From positions 223,602,467 through 223,666,466 of the forward strand of contig CM037880.1 in assembly GCA_021292165.1 (NCBI GenBank): a DNA stretch of 64,000 nt. Direction: 5' to 3'. The notes beneath the pieces were generated by a model. That model had not been told where the DNA came from. It saw only the letters and a list, made by a program, of their open reading frames with translations, and made no database searches. The translations under genes were made by a program, and so were the position numbers. Of this stretch, positions 1-10,542 are shown piece after piece; positions within the stretch are counted from its first letter, which is position 1, and every line of letters begins with the position of its first letter. The stretch comes from Shinisaurus crocodilurus (Eukaryota > Chordata > Lepidosauria > Squamata > Shinisauridae).

Positions 1-79
1 AGTACAATAACCTTTCTAGGAGGCAATAAGATGAAGCAACAGGCATGGCATGTGAGGAAAGCATACTCCTGGGGACCCT

Positions 80-212
80 GGAAGGGACATAAATTGGTGG
101 GTAGGGCACATGCCTTGCATATAGAAGGTCCCAATTTCTGTCTCCAGTGAAGACTGGGGAAGAACCCTGGAGAGCTGTTGCCAGTCCGTATTGCCGGGAG
201 CTAGATGGAGCA
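80..212 (+). repeat. tRNA-derived SINE fragment (body)
   Basis: This stretch ends in a run resembling 'ccctggagagctgttgcc', which recurs near 28220 and, more diverged, near 44510. The - strand copy at 17130-17290 has recognisable A and B boxes. Here the promoter head is missing, so this is a truncated body fragment. Nothing coding is seen between 1 and 190. Confidence 0.4.
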
Positions 213-882
213 GCGGCCTGACTTACTGCAAGGCAGCAGTTAAGGCAGGGTTGGGGGCGGTGTGGCCCGCCAGATCGATGGGAGTTAACAGTCCCAGCAT
301 ATTGGGGGGGGGGGGAGAGACAGACGGACGCGTTTCCCCTCCGTGCCCTAAGAGAGCGCATGGAGGTGCATGGGCTTCCCCGTTCTGCTGCCCTCGCCTG
401 ATCGTCCAATAGCCGAGCCCACCCCGAAGTGCTGTGCTGGCCCTTAAGGCTGCCCGGCCTGGGCCCGGGTACCCAAAGGGGCGCCCGTCTCCCCTGCCTG
501 CTTGCCTGCAGCGGTCGCCCGACACGCCCGGGGCTTCTCTTCGGGGGCCAAAGGGGGGGGGTTATCCTTCAAGGGCCGGGCAAAAACCTTGCCGCGGCGG
601 CGACGTTAAAGAGGCGGCCCCTGCCGCGGCAGTCCTCGTGGCGTCTCTCGGCGGGCGCGGGCGGAACACGCTGACCACTAGAGCCGCCTGCTTCACCGGA
701 GGCGAGAACGAGGGGCGGCCCCCTGCACGGGGCGGCCGCGCGACACCCCCGGGCGCCTCCCGCCGTCGCTTTCTGCGGCGCCTCCGCCCGGAGAAAAGGA
801 TGGCTTCCGGAGCGAACCCGGAAGCGACGCTGCGTTCCAGCCTTCTTCGACCATCCACAGATCTGTGGGCCAAAGCGCTCCC

Positions 883-890
883 TGACGTCA
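883..890. promoter_or_regulatory. Palindromic cAMP response element (CRE)
   Basis: An exact TGACGTCA lies within the CpG island, about 170 bases upstream of the proposed end of the VPS28 noncoding exon. CREB/ATF sites at this distance are common in CpG-island promoters. Occupancy is inferred. Confidence 0.6.
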
Positions 891-949
891 CGGCCGCCCC
901 CCCCCCCGGCTCCGCTTAATCGAGCGCCGAGCCCTGCGACGGGCGGGGC

Positions 950-1057
950 CCGGCTCCTCCCGGCTAGGCATCGAGAGGCGATCGGCCGAGCCGTCGCTCA
1001 GAGGCCCGGCGTCCCCGTCGCGGAAGCAGGAGCGGAGGAGCAGAGGCGCGGCGGCCG
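950..1057 (+). other. VPS28: VPS28 noncoding first exon (5' UTR; 5' end uncertain)
   Basis: A strong donor (GGTGAGCG context, GT at 1058-1059) follows GC-rich sequence in the CpG island. The start codon lies 1.7 kb downstream in an exon whose likely acceptor ends at 2754 (tcttcacag). Human VPS28 also begins with a noncoding exon. The left boundary is arbitrary because no start site can be read from the sequence. Confidence 0.5.
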
Positions 1058-2803
1058 GTGAGCGGGTGGACGACGGGGCCCCTCCCCGAGACGGGCCCGG
1101 GCGCGCCTCATGGCGGTGGGGCCGAGACATGCCCTCCGCTCAGCTCGGGGGGGGGGGGCTGCGGCGCCCTCGCCCACCTTCTCCGGGGGCGGGGAGCGGG
1201 GTCCGAGGGATCTCCCGGTGCGGGCCACCTCCCTCAGGCCCGGGCAACGCGGGGCGCCCTCGTTCCGCCGCCGCCCCTCGCCAGGGATGCTGCGCGGCTC
1301 CTCGTCGCCCCATATCCTCCCGGCCTGCGAGCCTGCTGCTGTGGAGCCGCCTTCCCCCGTTGGACTGCAACCCCCATCATGCGCAGCAGGGCGGGAGCCG
1401 TGGTCCAGGGCGTCTGGCGGGCGCCGGCTGCCGTAGCGCGGCTCCCGTTGCTTTGGACGCCTCCTCCTCCCTCCTTCCTGCCCAGTAGTAGCTTGCAGCT
1501 GAGAACTCCTCGGGGCAGGAACCTTTTTTTTTTGCTGCTGCTGCATTTGTCTTGGAACGAGCCTCGTTGGCTGAAGTCGCCCCCCAAGGCCGCGACAGTA
1601 GCGAGGGTCCCTCAAACTGAAATTCAGAGCCGCAGAGACGCCAGCTTTGGGCCTGGGGTGGGGGAGAGACGCCTCGGGAGCTCACGCGGCTGGGGGCTCG
1701 CTGTCTGCCTCAACCTCCTGCCTGTAACATGGGCTGAATCGGGCGCTCCCAGCCTGCAAGGCTGCTGTAAATATTGCTGAGATGATGCATGTAAAATGCA
1801 CTTTAAAAGACCTGTGCAGGGATGTTATTACTTACCAGTGCCACGGCTTGATGTTTTAGAGCAGCCCGCAAGGCCCTGTGCTGAGAATGGACAGGGCAGT
1901 CGCTGGCCAGAGCACTTGGGGGCAGGAAGGGGTGAGAGGCATGGGGTGTCGCACCTCAACCACCAAACCCCTTATACTGTTAGGAATAGATTTTTAAAAA
2001 GGAATAGATTTTTATTATAAATCATACTACTAAAAACATTACTATTTCCAACCCACCGTGAAAAAGCGTTACAAATTCACCACCAACATTTCAAGATTTT
2101 CTAACTACTACAGTTCTAGATCTATGCTAACTTAAACTAATACATTCACTTAATTCCTAATCTACACTTGAGGTCTTTCAGTGTACTGTTAGGCCTAGCC
2201 GGTAGTGTGTGAAATTGCCAGAAAGCTGCTTCCTACCTTTGCTTTTTTTCCTCCTTTCCGGGTGCTTCTGCTGTGACACAGCCACATGGCACAAAATATG
2301 GTTAAAGGGCATTGTTTGCTGCTACGGATGGTGTTTTATGTAGAAGATGTGCTTTGCACAAGTGGAGCCCACAGAGTCACTTGTACCTGGCAATCACCCT
2401 TCCCCGTCAGGCGAGCATGGAACCCTCTGGCCTCTCAGGCTTGGGTGGGATGGGGGGAGGGTATTCCCGTGCTCCATGCAATGTTGGAGGCAAGACCCAG
2501 CCTCTCCCCAATTCAAGGGAAGGGCAGGGTTATGGCAAGCACAAATTTGGGCTGGCTACTAAGACCAAATGAAATTTGTGGACTCTTGAAGTGGTCTAGT
2601 TACTGTACACGGCAAAGAATGTTTCATAACTAGCTCAGCTTGCTGTAAAAGAGCTCTTGGGCAGGGAAGAGCATGCCAAGCATAAAGCTGCCCTAGGGAC
2701 ACTGCCTTCAAAGATGAAAATTTACCTGTGAATTACCTGTTCCTGTCTTCACAGACTCCCTGTGTGGTGGTTGTCTCGATCCTAGTTGCAGACTGAAGGA
2801 AGC

Positions 2804-3383
2804 ATGTTTCATGGAATCCCAGCAACCCCTGGGATGGGAGGTGAGTCCTTTGGTGCCTGGTGCTGCTTTCTAACTTGTCCAGGAGATGGCGAGAGCGGTC
2901 TGAACTGTGGCCATGGGTGGATAGTATCTTGACCTCTTAGGCTCCAGCACGTTTGTGCACCTGGGTAGTTGCAGTGTGTTCTTGATATGCTGTGTGCCAA
3001 CAGTGTGCTGTGTGTGGGGTTCCCAAACCCTCATGGATCTTGACTGCCTTCCCAATTCCTGCCTTTGTGCAATTTGTTTTTTGTTGTTCTCCTGTTGGGC
3101 AAGAATGCAGTGCCACACTGCTCTCTTGCGTGGTTGGGAGGGGAGAGTTGTGAGGGCTTTTCTCACCTCTGACCTCTGCAGGCTTCTTGGGGAATCACAC
3201 TGGCCTTTCTCATGTTCATGGCATATGGTTTGGGGTTGGGGTAATGAGCTGTATCTCCTCACCCACTTCTATTCCCTTTTGTTTTCAGCCCCAGGAAATA
3301 AGCCGGAATTGTACGAGGCAAGTAATGGTCTGTTTTTTCATGGCTCAGTGGCCAACAATCTTTCCATATGGGGGGGGGGGATG

Positions 3384-3458
<75 letters not shown>

Positions 3459-6400
3459 TATATACCGCCCAACAGCCGAAGCTCCCTGGGTGGTTTACAA
3501 CAATCCATAAAAACACACAATACAATATAGAATAAAAACCATTATACAAAATTTAAAAACCCAATTTTAAAAACAAACATATAAAACAAAACAGGAAATA
3601 CAGCGGGACCGATTTAAAAAGCAACCACCCCACCATACACTATGTAGGGTTAAAGGCCTCAATATAGAGGGCAGTCTTAACCTGGCGCCGAAAAGATTGT
3701 AAAGTTGGCAACAGGCGGGCCTCAGGAGGGAGCTTGTTCCAGAGTTGGGGGGCTACCACAGAGAATGCCCTCCTCCTTGTCGCCGCCCTGACGAGCCTCC
3801 CTTGGAGGTGGCAATCCGGACAGATGTGTTGGAAATCTGAGCCGCTGGGGGGGGAAACAAAGTTAAACAACCTTGTCCCAGCAGCTACAGGAAGTTTCAG
3901 TGGAGAGAGATTGTGGCGTGAGAAGGGAGTGCTGGGCCAGTAGGTAAAAAGCAAAACAACAAGTCTGTTTCTTTAAACACAAAGGTTTACTAAACTAAGA
4001 CTTGCAAAATATGAACAGAACATACACAGAGTGCTAATTATACAAAAGTGAAAGAGAACAGTATGTCAGACAAAAACAGATACAGTCAAGACATACATAA
4101 ACTATCTCTTTACTTACAGAATGCTTTCCTATCAATAACTCCTAATCCAATTAACTCCTTATTCCCCCAACAAGAACACAAAGACTTTGCACACCTTTTA
4201 TACAATTCTGTACAGTCACATGAATAGATGATGCAATGCCAGCTGCACCCATAGCATGATGTCATCCCAGCTGAAAGCAATCTATCATGACCCCTGCTCC
4301 AGATTCCCTGAAGTCAGAAAAAACTACACCCACTACACTGGGCCAAAGGTGACATTTAGCTCAGGCATGACCTTGATCATGTCTGCCGGTTCTTTGGTTC
4401 TGTTGCTTCTTTGCCCGAAGGCAAACCTGAATATGAGAACTCCATATTCCAACAAGATGTTGAGCATAGTGACCGGGTAGATTGTGGTTGGGAGAGGCGT
4501 TCCGTCAAGTATTGTGGTCCCAAGCCGTGTAGGGCTTTAAAGGTTAAAACCAGCACCTTGAATTGGGCTCGGAAGCATACAGGCAGCCAGTGCAAGTGGG
4601 CCAAGACTGGTGTTCTGTGTTCTCACCTTGGGTTGCACCCTCCCATCTCAAAGGGGTGTTTGCAATATTGCAAGGAATTTCAGGCACTTCCCAGATTGCA
4701 AGCCCACCAACTTTGGTAGGGACTCCCCTCAGAAGCTGTCCTCTCTGCCCCTTAAAAGGCACCTGGAGGTCTCTCTCAACCCAGGCTTAAAGGTCCCTGA
4801 TCCCCAACTTCTCTTCCATGTGGTACGAAGGTCTGGTGGGTATTAACTTCACACTCTTCCCTTGCAGGAAGTGAAGCTGTACAAGAATGCCCGGGAGCGA
4901 GAGAAGTGAGTACCTTCCTCAGGAACACCTAAATCTGTTGAGTCTGACTACCGAGGCAGTAGGGATGCATAGAGGTGAGCAGGGAAGCAGTAGTGGCCAC
5001 GGATGAGCCGTGAAGCTGCCACTTGCGAGATGCCACATTCTGCAATAAATAAAAGCTCTGGCCTACAAGGCATCTGACAGGTGGGCACGCAGGAGGGTCC
5101 TGTCCCCTGCCAGAGTCCCTTTTTCTAGATTGAAACTCAGCATTAGCAGGTGGTCTTTCCTGATTGCCTTACTCAATTGTGTTTCAGATACGACAACATG
5201 GCTGAGCTGTTTGCTGTGGTGAAGACGATGCAAGCGTTGGAGAAAGCCTACATCAAGGACTGTGTCACCCCCAGCGAGTGAGTTGCAGGGCACCTAGGGA
5301 GTGGAATTCCCCCAGCGACAGGTCCACCTCCCCAAGTTTTCTAGAAAAAGGAAGGTGGGATTTAGGAGGGATGCAGGAAGCACGAGGAGCGGGGGCCTTG
5401 CTTTGTTGGGGCAAGAGTGTAGATCCTAGATGTTGCCATGTTGGCATTGCCCACTGCTTGAACACACGAGGAATGCCCTTGAAAATGAAGGGCCCATTTG
5501 GTTCCGAGGGCGGCTATTGTAATAGCTAAATGGGACCCCCACATTTGGAGGCAGAATATCTCTGCATACTAGTTGATGGGATATCATAGAATCATAGAAA
5601 AGTAGAGTTGGAAGGGGCCTACAAGGCCATCGAGTCCAACCCCCTGCTCAATGCAGGAATCCAGGTCAAAGCATCTCTGACAGATGTCTGTCCAGCCGCA
5701 CCTTGAATGCCTCCAGACTGGGAGAGCCCACCACCTCCCTAGGTAGTTGATTCCATTGTCTTATTGCTCTGACAGTCAGGAAATTTTTCCTGATGTTTAG
5801 GTGGAATCTAGGTTCCTGTAACTTGAGCCCATTATTCCGTGTCCTGCAAACTGGGATGAATGAGAAGAGATCTTTGCCCTCCTCTGTGTGACATCCCTTC
5901 AAATACTGGAAGAGTGCGATCATATCTCCCCTCAGTCTCCTCTTCTGAAGGCTAAACATGCCCAGTTCTTTCAGTCTCTCCTCATAGGGCCTTGTTTCCA
6001 GTCCCTTTATCATCCTTGTTGCCCTCCTCTGAACCCTCTCCAGTTTGTCTATGTCCTTGTTAAAGTGAGGTGCCCAGAACTGGACGCAGTACTCAAGATG
6101 AGGCCTAACCAGTGCCGAGTAAAGGGGAATTATCACTTCCCGCGATTTGGAAGCTATACTTCTATTAATACAGCCCAAAATTGCATTTGCCTTCTTTGCA
6201 GCCACGTCGCATTGCTGGCTCATATTCAGTTTGTGATCTACCACAATTCCAAGATCCTTCTCACTTGTAGTATTGTTGAGCCAAGTGTCCCCCATTCTGT
6301 AACTCTGCATTTGGTTTCCTCTCCCTAGGTGCAGCACTTGGCATTTATCCCTGTTAAATTTCATTCTGTTGTTTTTGGCCCAGCGCTCCAGCCTATCGAG

Positions 6401-9261
6401 GTCACTTTGAATTTTGTTTCTGTCTTCCAGAGTATTAGCTGTTCCACCCAACTTTGTGTCATCTGCAAATTTGATAAGCATTCCCTGTACCTCCTGATCC
6501 AAGTCATAATAATAAAATGTTGAAGAGCACCGGGCCCAGGACCGAGCCCTGTGGTACCCCGCTCGTTACCTCTCCCCAGTTTGAGAAGGAACCATTGATA
6601 AGCACTCTTTGAGTCCGATTCTTTAGCCAATTGTGGATCCACCTGATAGTTGTTCCATCTAGCCCACTCTTAGCTAGCTTACTAATCAGGATATCATGAG
6701 GCACTTTGTCAAAAGCTTTGCTGAAGTCCAGGTATATAAACTAGAGGGGACTGTTTCCTCCATCCCGACTTGTGGGCCTCCAGAGACACCTTGCCACGGG
6801 TGCAATCAACACTGGACTAGATGCACTCCTGGTCTCATCCAGCAGGGTGCTTTCCATCTGTACCATCTAAGGCAGAATCACTCAGGTCAGTAGTGGAGCT
6901 GCTCAGCCAGCCCCTAACCTACAGCCCAGGAGAATCACCTGCTTTTAGCATCCACTGCCCGGCCCTGGGCTGCAGCATTATACGGCCATCGAGAGCTGCA
7001 GAGAAGGGGGGGTGGGCAATGGCGCTAGGAGAGGGCAAAGAGGAGGGTGGCCTCAAGCTCTGGGCAGCGCCTCCTCACCGTGTCCCACCTCCTCTGGCCC
7101 TCCCAGGTACACTGCAGCCTGCTCCCGCCTCCTGGTCCAGTACAAGGCTGCATTCAAGCAGGTACAAGGCTTGGAGATCAACTCGATTGATGACTTTTGC
7201 CGGAAGTTTCGGGTAAGCAACTGTTGCCGGAGGGGAAGGGGGGCTGTCTTCTGGGCACCTCACTTTAAGAAGGACATAGACAAACTGGAGAGGGTTCAGA
7301 GGAGGGCAACAAGGATGATAAAGGGACTGGAAACAAGGCCCTATGAGGAGAGACTGAAAGAACTGGGCATGTTTAGCCTTCAGAAGAGGAGACTGAGGGG
7401 AGATAGGATAGCACTCTTCCAGTGCTTGAAGGGATGTCACACAGAGGAGGGCCAGGATCTCTTCTCGTTCATCCCAGTTTGCAGGACACGGAATAATGGG
7501 CTCAAGTTACAGGAACCTAGATTCCACCTAAACATCAGGAAAAATTTCCTGACTGTCAGAGCAATAAGACAATGGAACCAACTACCTAGGGAGGTGGTGG
7601 GCTCTCCCAGTCTGGAGGCATTCAAGGTGCAGCTGGACAGACATCTGTCAGAGATGCTTTGACCTAGGATTCCTGCATTGAGCAGGGGGTTGGACTCGAT
7701 GGCCTTGTAGGCCCCTTCCAACTCTACTTTTCTATGATTCTATGATTGTAGCTCGATTGCCCGCTGGCCATGGAGAGGATCAAGGAAGACCGGCCAATCA
7801 CCATCAAGGATGACAAGGGCAACCTCAACCGCTGCATTGCGGACATTGTGTCGGTAGGTGGGGGGTGGTGGCTGGGGCTAGGTGGCGGTAGCAGCCAGTG
7901 GGCCCCTCAGCACCTTTGTCCCCGACGCGCCTGGCTGTGAACTGAGGGCTCTGTTTCCCTTCCAGCTCTTCATCACTGTGATGGACAAGCTGCGCTTGGA
8001 AATCCGGGCCATGGATGAGGTGAGTGACAGAGCAGAGGGGCTTCTGCGGCCAAGAGTTGGCCCTGCAAAGAGAAAGTTTGACCAGGCTGCTGCTAACACA
8101 ACCGAGTCATGTGGTGTCTGAAGGATAAATGTGGTTGTAGTAGCGATCTTTTTCCAGGTACTTTTTCCTTTTGCCACAACTGCCAGCAGACTGCTGCCTT
8201 TAAGCACAATTTCTATGTCTTCAAGGGGGAAGGAGTATATGCACCCCAGATGTTTTTGGCCTACAACTCCCAGCATGCCCCTGGGAGTTGTAGGCCAAAA
8301 ACATCTGGGGACCCAAGGTTGGAGAAGGCTGCGAGCCTTTTCTTCCTCATGAGGTTAGGAGCCCTTTGCTAGATGAGATTCTCAGGATTTCACATTCAAC
8401 ATATTCACTGTCATCTGCTTGGCTCTTCGAGAGCAGCTGTTGCTCCTGCCTCCTGAGCCGCCTCCTTGAACGCTTTGGCAGAGCGCGATGAAGGGAGCGT
8501 GGCCAGGGAAGAGCCATCGAGCGAGCTGTCCTCTTCTCTTCCCCTCCTCAGATCCAGCCTGACCTCCGGGAACTGATGGAGACCATGAACCGCATGAGCC
8601 ACCTGCCCCCGGACTTCGAGGGGCGGCAGAAAGTGAACCAGTGGTGAGTGTCTGCCCCATGGGGGCCAGGACCCCTGGCTGCGGCAAAGGACGTTTCCAT
8701 GCCCGGCTGCTTGGCGTTCACACTTTCCCCGTTCGCCCTTTATAATAAAAAAATTAGTAATAATAGTTGTAATAATTTATTATTCTAAATAAAATCAGTG
8801 TGGGGTGGGAGTGTTTCTGCAAAGGCTGGGGCCCCCACCCAGAGGGGGCAGAAAGACTGTGCTTTGCAGCTCTTGCCTTCCCTGCCCAAGGTGGCCCAGA
8901 AGACCCTGGGAACTTCTCATACCTTCCCTTTCTGGTTGAGTAGTGACTGTCTGCCCAATGGCACTTTCTAGTCCAAACAGTCTTTGTATTAATTTTTTCC
9001 ACTAGGCATTTCTCAAAAGATGTTTCTCCCCCCCCCCCCCCCCATTTAATGGGACTGAGACCATAAGGAAGTAAAGAGAGGCGAGATGCCAGCTCTCCCG
9101 CTCTCTCCGCACCATAGTTTGATGGTTCTTGCCTTCCTTCCAGGCTGCAGACACTGAGCGGGATGTCAGCTTCTGATGAACTGGATGACTCTCAAGTCCG
9201 GCAGATGCTCTTTGATCTGGAGTCGGCCTACAACGCCTTCAACCGCTTTCTGCACTCGTGA
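2804..9261 (+). CDS. VPS28: VPS28, ESCRT-I subunit (9 coding exons)
   Basis: Coding exons: 2804-2840, 3289-3317, 4868-4905, 5188-5277, 7107-7212, 7752-7853, 7966-8019, 8552-8643 and 9144-9261 (TGA at 9259). They join in frame to 666 nt, 221 residues, equal to the human protein. The start [10 protein letters not shown], the middle block [13 protein letters not shown] and the end [10 protein letters not shown] are near-identical to human VPS28. The protein is the soluble ESCRT-I subunit that binds TSG101 and VPS37 through its N-terminal half and ESCRT-II (VPS36) through its C-terminal four-helix domain (about residues 125-221), in multivesicular-body sorting. All introns are GT-AG except intron 2 (GC-AG at 3318). 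No frame disruption is seen. The first ATG is chosen because it matches the family N-terminus. The gene is convergent with TONSL. Confidence 0.97.
3363..3955 (-). repeat. L2-clade LINE 3' end with (TTA)n tail expansion
   Basis: On the - strand, a degraded L2-type reverse transcriptase C-terminus ([22 protein letters not shown], at about 3640-3880) is followed by the 3' UTR phrase about 'ccctgggtggtttac' (+ strand at 3483) and then an AAT-type tail. The tail appears on + as about 25 TTA units at 3384-3459, next to a G run. L2 elements end in short AT-rich repeats, so the microsatellite most likely grew from the LINE tail. Confidence 0.75.
4377..4620 (-). repeat. L2-clade LINE fragment
   Basis: The - strand encodes a piece of the L2 reverse transcriptase C-terminal region ([24 protein letters not shown], ending near LGPQYL). 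It matches the intact phrasing at 45293-45400 on the + strand. It lies in VPS28 intron 2, separate from the L2 tail at 3363-3955. Confidence 0.65.
5584..6740 (-). repeat. CR1 LINE, 5'-truncated, 3' half of reverse transcriptase
   Basis: The - strand carries about 1.1 kb of CR1: the palm region ([19 protein letters not shown]), the catalytic FADD box ([11 protein letters not shown]), the thumb region, the C-terminal [11 protein letters not shown] motif and the 3' tail with the CR1 octamer (attctatgat, seen inverted at 5583-5600). One frame change separates the palm ORF (6704-6504) from the rest (6502-5666). It lies in VPS28 intron 4, antisense to the gene. Confidence 0.9.
7240..7747 (+). repeat. 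CR1 LINE 3' fragment filling VPS28 intron 5
   Basis: A sense-strand CR1 with the C-terminal motif [20 protein letters not shown] and the terminal octamer repeat (ttctatgattctatgat) occupies about 508 of the 539 bases of the intron at 7213-7751. Only about 27 bases of host intron remain on the 5' side. The octamer tail runs into the acceptor (attgtag, ending at 7751). Confidence 0.92.
8244..8310. repeat. Foldback repeat, perfect 30-bp arms
   Basis: The arms at 8244-8273 and 8281-8310 are exact reverse complements separated by 7 bases. Core words are 'ccccagatgtttttggcc' and 'tacaactcccag'. The right flank continues the family terminus (acccaaggttggag) but the left terminus is lost. It belongs to the hAT-like foldback family seen complete at 11960-12094. 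It lies in VPS28 intron 7. Confidence 0.85.
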
Positions 9262-9720
9262 GGAGGATGCTGGGCCCTGCCTCTGCCCCAGCAGTGGCTG
9301 CGACATTCCCCCCCCCCCCCCCTTGGTGTAAATGAAGCAGCGGCAGCCCCACGCGTGGCTTCACTGCTGCAGATGTAGCAAAGCCCGTGTGGCGGCGGCT
9401 GAATCCACCACCACCCCGTGCCCCTCCCGAGTGCAGCAAAGACTCTTCTTCGCCTCTTTTTGAAGAGGGAGCCTCCTTCCTGTCAGTGTAGAAGCCTCGT
9501 GACTCTCCCACTGGTTCTTTCCTTGTGTAGTGTTTGTGTCCACAGCTGCGAGGCGGGAGGAGGCCAAACAGCGGTGCCAGCTGCCTCCCCTTGGAGCCTT
9601 GAGGCACGGAGGTGGCAGCTGCTGATGCCTGAGCGGTGCTTGTATTTATTTGGGTTTTGCTTCTGCCTCAGAGAGGCAGGCTGCCAGTCCAATGCAAATA
9701 AATCCTCTTTCTACAGTGAG
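9262..9720 (+). other. VPS28: VPS28 3' UTR with poly(A) signal
   Basis: The stop is followed by about 450 bases ending with AATAAA at 9697-9702, so cleavage is expected near 9715-9725. The - strand AATAAA at 9650-9645 (TTTATT on +) is the nearest candidate signal I can find for the convergent TONSL gene. If used, the two 3' UTRs would overlap. Confidence 0.75.
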
Positions 9721-10542
9721 AAGTTGTGCTCTGTAACAGCTTTCATTCTTACCTAGACATCGGTCCACACGGCTACTTTCACAGGAAGTGGAACGCAAAA
9801 AGGCTTCAGTGTTTGTCGCTTGAGGGAGTGGGGAACTAACTCTGGCTCTGAAAGCTTCGGCCACTATCTGTTCCATGGTCCCAAACAAACCAGGTTATGC
9901 CTTTGGTCTGACTGCAAAACCTAGACACTCAAATGGGCAGAGTCTGCCCAACTCTGCCTGTAACCCATCTGAGCGCGCTTACGCAGACCAGTGGCAACCT
10001 TAGCGAGTCAGGCACACAAGGAAAGATGCGGCACCTTCTGTGGTGGAGGCGGCGGTGGCGGCTGCATTCAATAAATGTTGGGAGAGTTCAAAATTGAGCC
10101 TCACAGAGGTGGCAGGGCTGCTGGGCAGCACAAGAGCAAGCAGGGAGAATAAGTTAAGAGCACAACATGAGAGACGGCAGCTTTGTCCATGGGGCGAGCG
10201 GGCATCCCAGGAGGTTTGGACTCGGAACACTTGGCCCATGGAGCAGGCAGCAGCACCTTCCTGGCCCCAGCTGCAGCAGCACCGCAGCACCAACTCTTCC
10301 ATCTCCATGAAGCCCCTGGAGTCAACCACCCCATGCTTGACTTCCAGGCTGGGCACATCGCCCCTCGCACTGGATCTTGCAGGCTCACAGCAGCACGGCA
10401 CTGCCGCTGGGGCAGGGCGGGCTGAGGAGCGCCCACCGACAGAGGCTGCTCAGCAGAACAGAGGCAGTTCCAAAGACAGATCCCACACGCTGCTGGGACC
10501 AAAGTTGGCGCTGCAGGCAAGGCCTGCGCAAGGCGAGCGCTA

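Larger units (their letters stand above)
200..1780. promoter_or_regulatory. VPS28: CpG island with the VPS28 promoter
   Basis: About 1.5 kb is extremely G+C and CpG rich, unlike the AT-rich sequence that follows from about 1960. It contains a full palindromic CRE (TGACGTCA) at 883-890 and two opposed ETS-type sites, CTTCCGG at 804-810 and CCGGAAG at 818-824. No TATA box is evident. These are typical parts of a TATA-less housekeeping promoter. Transcription probably starts between the CRE and about 1000, just ahead of a good splice donor at 1058. The long open frames here, on both strands, are a by-product of high GC. The exact start site is an inference. Confidence 0.75.
3318..4867 (+). other. 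VPS28: VPS28 GC-AG intron
   Basis: The exon ends ...TACGAG and the intron begins GCAAGT, the standard donor consensus of the minor GC-AG class. Only this boundary joins in frame to the next exon at 4868 (GAAGTGAAG) and restores the family order Y-E-E-V-K-L-Y. No usable GT lies nearby. The intron holds a (TTA)n array and L2 fragments. Confidence 0.9.

Noticed and set aside
434..1780. Several open frames of 100-240 codons on both strands
   Set aside because: They lie in a CpG island where stop codons are rare, overlap each other in many frames, and resemble no protein family.
2955..3530. Open frame of 191 codons with a long poly-isoleucine run
   Set aside because: The run is the (TTA)n microsatellite, and the frame covers VPS28 intron and exon sequence out of frame.
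5888..6328. Open frames antisense to CR1 ([20 protein letters not shown]), also at 29407 and 33058
   Set aside because: They recur at every CR1 copy as the reverse strand of its coding sequence.
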